Source: Clostridiales bacterium
GTDB lineage: Bacteria; Bacillota; Clostridia; Oscillospirales; CAG-272
Length of the DNA stretch: 5,481 nt
Assembly: GCA_004554105.1 (NCBI GenBank)
Contig: SFNW01000116.1
Coordinates: 1 to 5,481, forward strand
Reading direction: 5' to 3'
The notes beneath the pieces were generated by a model. It saw only the letters and a program-made list of their open reading frames with translations. It did not search any database and was not told the DNA's origin. A program made the translations under genes and the position numbers. Below, in pieces: positions 1 to 5,481 of this stretch (within the stretch, counting starts at the first letter, position 1; each line of letters begins with the position of its first letter).

Positions 1-116
1 GCAACACCCTTCTTGCCGTCATACATGATGTTGTTGATCAGCTTGGTGACAAGTGTGGAGTTGTAAATCGGATCCGGCAATACGTCTCGCTTGGAAATTT
101 GACCTCTTCTAGGCAC
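1..116 (-). CDS. rpsG: 30S ribosomal protein S7, N-terminal fragment (cut by window edge)
   Basis: S7 is a primary 16S rRNA-binding protein that nucleates assembly of the 30S head and lies near the E site. The first 38 codons and part of the next are present, beginning MPRRGQISKRDVLPDPIYNS, which is the highly conserved S7 N-terminus; the family is normally about 156 residues, so roughly three quarters lies outside the window. The start is a GTG at 114-116. It is chosen because the MPRRG-type start is the family standard and a strong Shine-Dalgarno sits 8 bases upstream. The gene follows rpsL by 160 bases on the same strand, the usual str-operon order. The identification is secure even though only the beginning is visible. 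Confidence 0.96.
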   Translation of the reverse strand, partial: MPRRGQISKRDVLPDPIYNSTLVTKLINNIMYDGKKGV

Positions 117-276
117 TTTCCTTCCCTCCTTCACAAAAAATGAATCTCATCGGTACTCGAATCTGTAAATCCGTAAGCGCTCGTCCAAGGTGTGTATTAT
201 AGCTGTACATAAACATTTATATTACGCACTCGTTTGACGGCACAAACTGTACCATTTGCTTAGAAATAAGCGTGGC
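117..276 (-). other. rpsL-rpsG intercistronic spacer, possible regulatory leader
   Basis: This is a 160-base AT-rich spacer between the rpsL stop and the rpsG start. It contains a perfect TATAAT hexamer (minus strand, 196-201) but no good TTGACA at 16-18 bases upstream and no TGn extension, so an internal rpsG promoter is only a weak possibility. Small inverted repeats occur at 258-271 (5-bp stem, 4-base loop) and 232-247 (5-bp stem, 6-base loop). Neither is followed by a U-tract, so I see no terminator and expect rpsL and rpsG to be co-transcribed. In E. coli the rpsL-rpsG spacer is the target of S7 autoregulation; whether that applies here is inference. Confidence 0.35.
125..131 (-). promoter_or_regulatory. 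Shine-Dalgarno of rpsG
   Basis: AAGGAGG on the minus strand, 8 bases before the GTG start codon. It is a near-perfect match to the 16S rRNA 3' end and decides the GTG start of rpsG. Confidence 0.9.
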
Positions 277-690
277 TTATTTCTTCGGACGCTTAGCGCC
301 GTACTTGGAACGGCCCTGGTTGCGGTTTGCAACGCCCTGTGCGTCCAGCGTGCCGCGGATAATATGGTAACGGCAACCGGGCAGGTCACGAACTCTACCG
401 CCTCTGATCAGTACGACAGAGTGCTCTTGGAGATTGTGGCCGATGCCGGGAATGTAGGTCGTGGCTTCCATACCGTTGGTCAGTCTGACTCTGGCAATCT
501 TACGAAGTGCAGAGTTCGGCTTCTTCGGGGTGGTCGTCGTAACCTTCGTGCATACACCGCGCTTTTGGGGCGAGCTTTGATCGGTGGCTTTGTTCTTCAG
601 CGTGTTGAAGCCCTGCTGAAGGACAGGCGCCTTGGACTTGTAGACCGACTTTGCGCGTCCGTTTTTAACGAGCTGGTTAAAGGTTGGCAT
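277..690 (-). CDS. rpsL: 30S ribosomal protein S12
   Basis: S12 lies at the decoding centre of the 30S subunit, contacts helices 18, 27 and 44 of 16S rRNA and controls decoding fidelity. The complete protein is 137 residues, starting at ATG 688-690 and ending in TAA. Conserved blocks are SSPQKRGVC (39-47), TTTPKKPNSALRK (52-64), GHNLQEHSVVLIRGGRV (84-100), DLPG (102-105) and the basic C-terminus SKYGAKRPKK. Relative to the 124-residue E. coli protein there is an N-terminal insertion of about 13 residues around 25-38, as in Bacillus. Lys56 aligns with E. coli Lys43 (the main streptomycin site). The position of E. coli Lys88 is Arg101 here, a substitution linked elsewhere to streptomycin resistance. 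A strong Shine-Dalgarno and a consensus promoter lie upstream, so it appears to head its own transcription unit with rpsG. Confidence 0.99.
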   Translation of the reverse strand: MPTFNQLVKNGRAKSVYKSKAPVLQQGFNTLKNKATDQSSPQKRGVCTKVTTTTPKKPNSALRKIARVRLTNGMEATTYIPGIGHNLQEHSVVLIRGGRVRDLPGCRYHIIRGTLDAQGVANRNQGRSKYGAKRPKK

Positions 691-796
691 ACTTTTCCTC
701 CTTCTTCAGAAATATAAGTGTTTATATACGGCGTCGAAGGTTTGCCGCCTGCGAAGCTGTATGTACCTTGATAACAATACAGTCGTCACCAAAATA
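691..796 (-). promoter_or_regulatory. Untranslated leader of rpsL mRNA
   Basis: If transcription starts about 7 bases past the -10 box (near 796), rpsL has a leader of about 105 bases. It holds modest inverted repeats: a 6-bp CTGTAT/ATACAG stem (757-762 with 777-782, 14-base loop), a 4-bp GGCG/CGCC stem (730-733 with 746-749) and an all-AU 6-bp stem (712-717 with 722-727) ending 9 bases before the Shine-Dalgarno. I recognise no known riboswitch or ribosomal-protein binding motif. The leader extent is inferred from the promoter, and any regulatory role is unproven. Confidence 0.4.
697..703 (-). promoter_or_regulatory. Shine-Dalgarno of rpsL
   Basis: AAGGAGG on the minus strand, 6 bases before the rpsL ATG. 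It confirms the start that gives the conserved MPTFNQLV N-terminus. Confidence 0.92.
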
Positions 797-802
797 CATC
801 AC

Positions 803-831
803 ATTATAGCATTTATGCGCCTGTTTGTCAA
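803..831 (-). promoter_or_regulatory. Strong sigma-A promoter of the rpsL-rpsG unit
   Basis: On the minus strand a perfect -35 TTGACA (826-831) and a perfect -10 TATAAT (803-808) are separated by exactly 17 bases. The -10 is preceded by TGC, an extended -10 motif. This is the full housekeeping consensus and predicts a strong promoter with a start site near 796-799. It lies between the rpoC terminator and rpsL, so the ribosomal-protein genes need not depend on read-through from rpoBC. An A-tract array sits directly upstream. Confidence 0.93.
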
Positions 832-834
832 GCG

Positions 835-892
835 TTTCAGCGATTTTCAAAGGCGATTTTGCACGTTTTTTACCTGTTTTTTCGGTTTTTTT
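835..892 (-). promoter_or_regulatory. Phased A-tracts / UP-element-like region upstream of the rpsL promoter
   Basis: On the minus strand, runs of A occur at 886-892, 877-882, 866-871, 857-860, 844-847 and 835-837, with centres about 9.5, 11, 10, 13 and 9.5 bases apart. Another A6 run at 907-912 is two helical turns further upstream. A-tracts repeated near the helical period are known to bend DNA, and A/T-rich tracts next to a -35 can bind the RNA polymerase alpha C-terminal domain. The sequence pattern is direct; the function as UP element or bend is inference. Confidence 0.55.
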
Positions 893-955
893 CATTCCCC
901 GCACCATTTTTTCAGGATTTGCCGAAAAAAAGCGGTTTTATTCGCCGTCACCGAG

Positions 956-984
956 AAAAAGCAGACCCGTTTTGCGGGTCTGCT
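956..984 (-). terminator. Rho-independent terminator after rpoC
   Basis: On the minus strand a 10-bp perfect stem AGCAGACCCG/CGGGTCTGCT (975-984 with 960-969) with a 5-base loop is followed directly by TTTTT, formed from the last stem T and four more T bases. It begins 9 bases after the rpoC TAA. Stem, GC-rich core and short U-tract are those of an intrinsic terminator. It is expected to end the rpoBC transcript and separate it from the rpsL unit; some read-through is possible because the U-tract is short. Confidence 0.85.
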
Positions 985-993
985 CTGCAAATT

Positions 994-4557
<3,564 letters not shown>

Positions 4558-4568
4558 TCTATTACCAT

Positions 4569-4599
4569 CTTTTGCGGCAGCCGCAAAAGCACCTCTCCT
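4569..4599 (-). promoter_or_regulatory. rpoC ribosome-binding site with hairpin in the spacer
   Basis: The mRNA reads AGGAGAGGTG (4590-4599), a good Shine-Dalgarno, followed at once by a perfect hairpin CTTTTGCGG-CTG-CCGCAAAAG (4569-4589, 9-bp stem, 3-base loop) and then 11 unpaired bases to the ATG at 4557. Linear spacing is over 30 bases, too long for normal initiation. With the hairpin folded, the spacing falls to about 11-13 bases. No better Shine-Dalgarno lies nearer the ATG, and no other start codon is in frame. The layout is directly visible; that the hairpin bridges the two elements is inference. Confidence 0.7.
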
Positions 4600-4618
4600 A
4601 TTAAATTTGAATCCTGAC

Positions 4619-4641
4619 TGATCCCGCGCTTTGCGGGATCA
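4619..4641 (-). other. Hairpin just after rpoB (attenuator or processing site candidate)
   Basis: The inverted repeat TGATCCCGC-AAAGC-GCGGGATCA has a 9-bp perfect stem and a 5-base loop, and begins 3 bases after the rpoB TGA. It is not followed by a U-tract (the next bases are GTCAGGATTC), so it should not be an efficient intrinsic terminator. It could pause polymerase, protect or cleave the rpoB-rpoC mRNA, or be a repeated intergenic palindrome. The structure is visible; its function is not. Confidence 0.6.
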
Positions 4642-4644
4642 CGA

Positions 4645-5481
4645 TCAAACGTCGAAAGAATCGCCGTCTACGTCATCCGCGAAGAAATCGCCGTCGCTGT
4701 CTTCCTCTTCTTCCTCGGTAAAGGAATCGAAGAGTTCGTCGGTCTGTACGGTTTCTCCCACATCGGACGCGCTGATTCCGTCTTCGTCTTCAATAGGACT
4801 TACATAATTGGGGGTTTCGAGATCGTCGTCGCCGATCTTGGAAAGTTCAATCTCCTCGCCGTTCTTGTCGAGCACGCGGACGTCGAGTGCCAGCGACTGA
4901 AGCTCCTTGACAAGGACCTTGAAGGATTCGGGAACGCCCGGCGTCGGAATGTTCTGTCCCTGTACAATCGCTTCGTAGGTCTTGACACGTCCGGTGACGT
5001 CGTCGCTCTTGACCGTCAGAATCTCCTGCAGGGTATATGCCGCGCCGTATGCCTCGAGCGCCCAGACCTCCATTTCGCCGAAACGCTGACCGCCGAACTG
5101 CGCCTTACCGCCGAGCGGCTGCTGGGTGACGAGGCTGTAAGGACCGGTGGAACGGGCGTGGATCTTATCGTCAACGAGATGGTGCAGCTTGAGGAAGTAG
5201 GGATAGCCAACCGTAACGAGGTTATCGAAGGGCTCGCCCGTGCGGCCGTCATAGAGGACGGTCTTACCATCCTCGCGCAGACCGGCAAGCTTCAGTGTCT
5301 CGCGGATGTCCTTCTCGTTCGCGCCGTCGAAGATCGGTGTTGCGACCTTCCAGCCGAGGGCATGGGCGGCATAGCCGAGGTGAACCTCCAAGACCTGTCC
5401 GATATTCATACGGGACGGAACGCCCAACGGATTCAGCACGATATCCAACGGCGTGCCGTCGGGCAGGAACGGCATGTCCTC
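4645..5481 (-). CDS. rpoB: DNA-directed RNA polymerase subunit beta, C-terminal fragment (cut by window edge)
   Basis: Beta forms the second half of the RNA polymerase catalytic cleft. The last 278 codons and the TGA stop are present; the 5' part, including the rifampicin region, lies beyond the right edge. Diagnostic blocks in fragment numbering are MPFLPDGTP (3-11), NPLGVPSRMNIGQVLE (17-32), LYDGRTGEPFDN (76-87), DDKIHARSTGPYSLVTQQP (104-122), GGKAQFGGQRFGEMEVWALE (124-143) and LTVKSDDVTGR (155-165), the C-terminal part that packs against beta'. The proteobacterial insertion after NIGQVLE is absent, as in Bacillus. After VLD at 203-205 comes a 73-residue tail with 29 Asp/Glu and only 2 Lys. 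Such acidic tails are usual in Bacillota beta subunits and are absent from E. coli. The gene precedes rpoC by 87 bases and is surely co-transcribed with it. Confidence 0.99.
   Translation of the reverse strand, partial: EDMPFLPDGTPLDIVLNPLGVPSRMNIGQVLEVHLGYAAHALGWKVATPIFDGANEKDIRETLKLAGLREDGKTVLYDGRTGEPFDNLVTVGYPYFLKLHHLVDDKIHARSTGPYSLVTQQPLGGKAQFGGQRFGEMEVWALEAYGAAYTLQEILTVKSDDVTGRVKTYEAIVQGQNIPTPGVPESFKVLVKELQSLALDVRVLDKNGEEIELSKIGDDDLETPNYVSPIEDEDGISASDVGETVQTDELFDSFTEEEEEDSDGDFFADDVDGDSFDV

Noticed and set aside
256..717. A 153-codon open frame on the plus strand.
   Set aside because: It is antisense to the whole of rpsL, with no recognisable protein family.
722..907. A 61-codon minus-strand frame upstream of rpsL with a Lys-rich N-terminus.
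   Set aside because: It overlaps the A-tracts and the consensus promoter, so its start would lie upstream of the transcription start; the Lys-rich part is simply the A-tracts translated. No Shine-Dalgarno was seen.
4619..4641. The post-rpoB hairpin as an intrinsic terminator.
   Set aside because: No U-tract follows the stem, and termination here would cut off the essential rpoC gene, for which no separate promoter was seen in the spacer.

Overview
The window is a stretch of core information-processing genes, all transcribed from the minus strand. In transcription order it reads rpoB (3' part only, entering at the right edge), rpoC (complete), rpsL (complete) and rpsG (5' end only, leaving at the left edge). 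This is the classical junction between the RNA polymerase rpoBC genes and the str operon. Everything long on the plus strand is an antisense shadow of these genes.

The organism looks like a Bacillota (Firmicutes) member, most likely a GC-rich Clostridia lineage such as Oscillospirales; the order-level guess is weak. Four points support it. S12 is 137 residues, with the roughly 13-residue N-terminal insertion seen in Bacillus-type S12. RpoC is 1187 residues, without the large trigger-loop insertion of proteobacteria. RpoB lacks the proteobacterial insertion after the NIGQVLE motif. RpoB also ends in a long acidic tail, as in Bacillota.

Layout by region: 1-116 is the start of rpsG (GTG start, strong Shine-Dalgarno). 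117-276 is a 160-base rpsL-rpsG spacer with weak regulatory candidates. 277-690 is rpsL. 691-993 is a 303-base gene-free interval holding, in transcription order, the rpoC terminator, phased A-tracts, a consensus sigma-A promoter and a leader of about 105 bases. 994-4557 is rpoC. 4558-4644 is an 87-base rpoB-rpoC spacer containing two strong hairpins. 4645-5481 is the end of rpoB.

The beta and beta' subunits together form the catalytic core of RNA polymerase. S12 and S7 are small-subunit ribosomal proteins of the decoding centre and the head. The sequence supports two transcription units here: rpoBC ending at a terminator just after rpoC, and a separately promoted rpsL-rpsG (probably continuing to fusA and tuf) unit.

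I see no novel gene system. The best second-look items are regulatory or residue-level: an rpoC ribosome-binding site split from its ATG by a perfect hairpin; a natural Arg at the S12 streptomycin position; a non-basic residue at the beta' fidaxomicin 'sensitizer' position; a divergent N-terminal bridge helix; and a curved-DNA-like A-tract array upstream of a near-ideal promoter.
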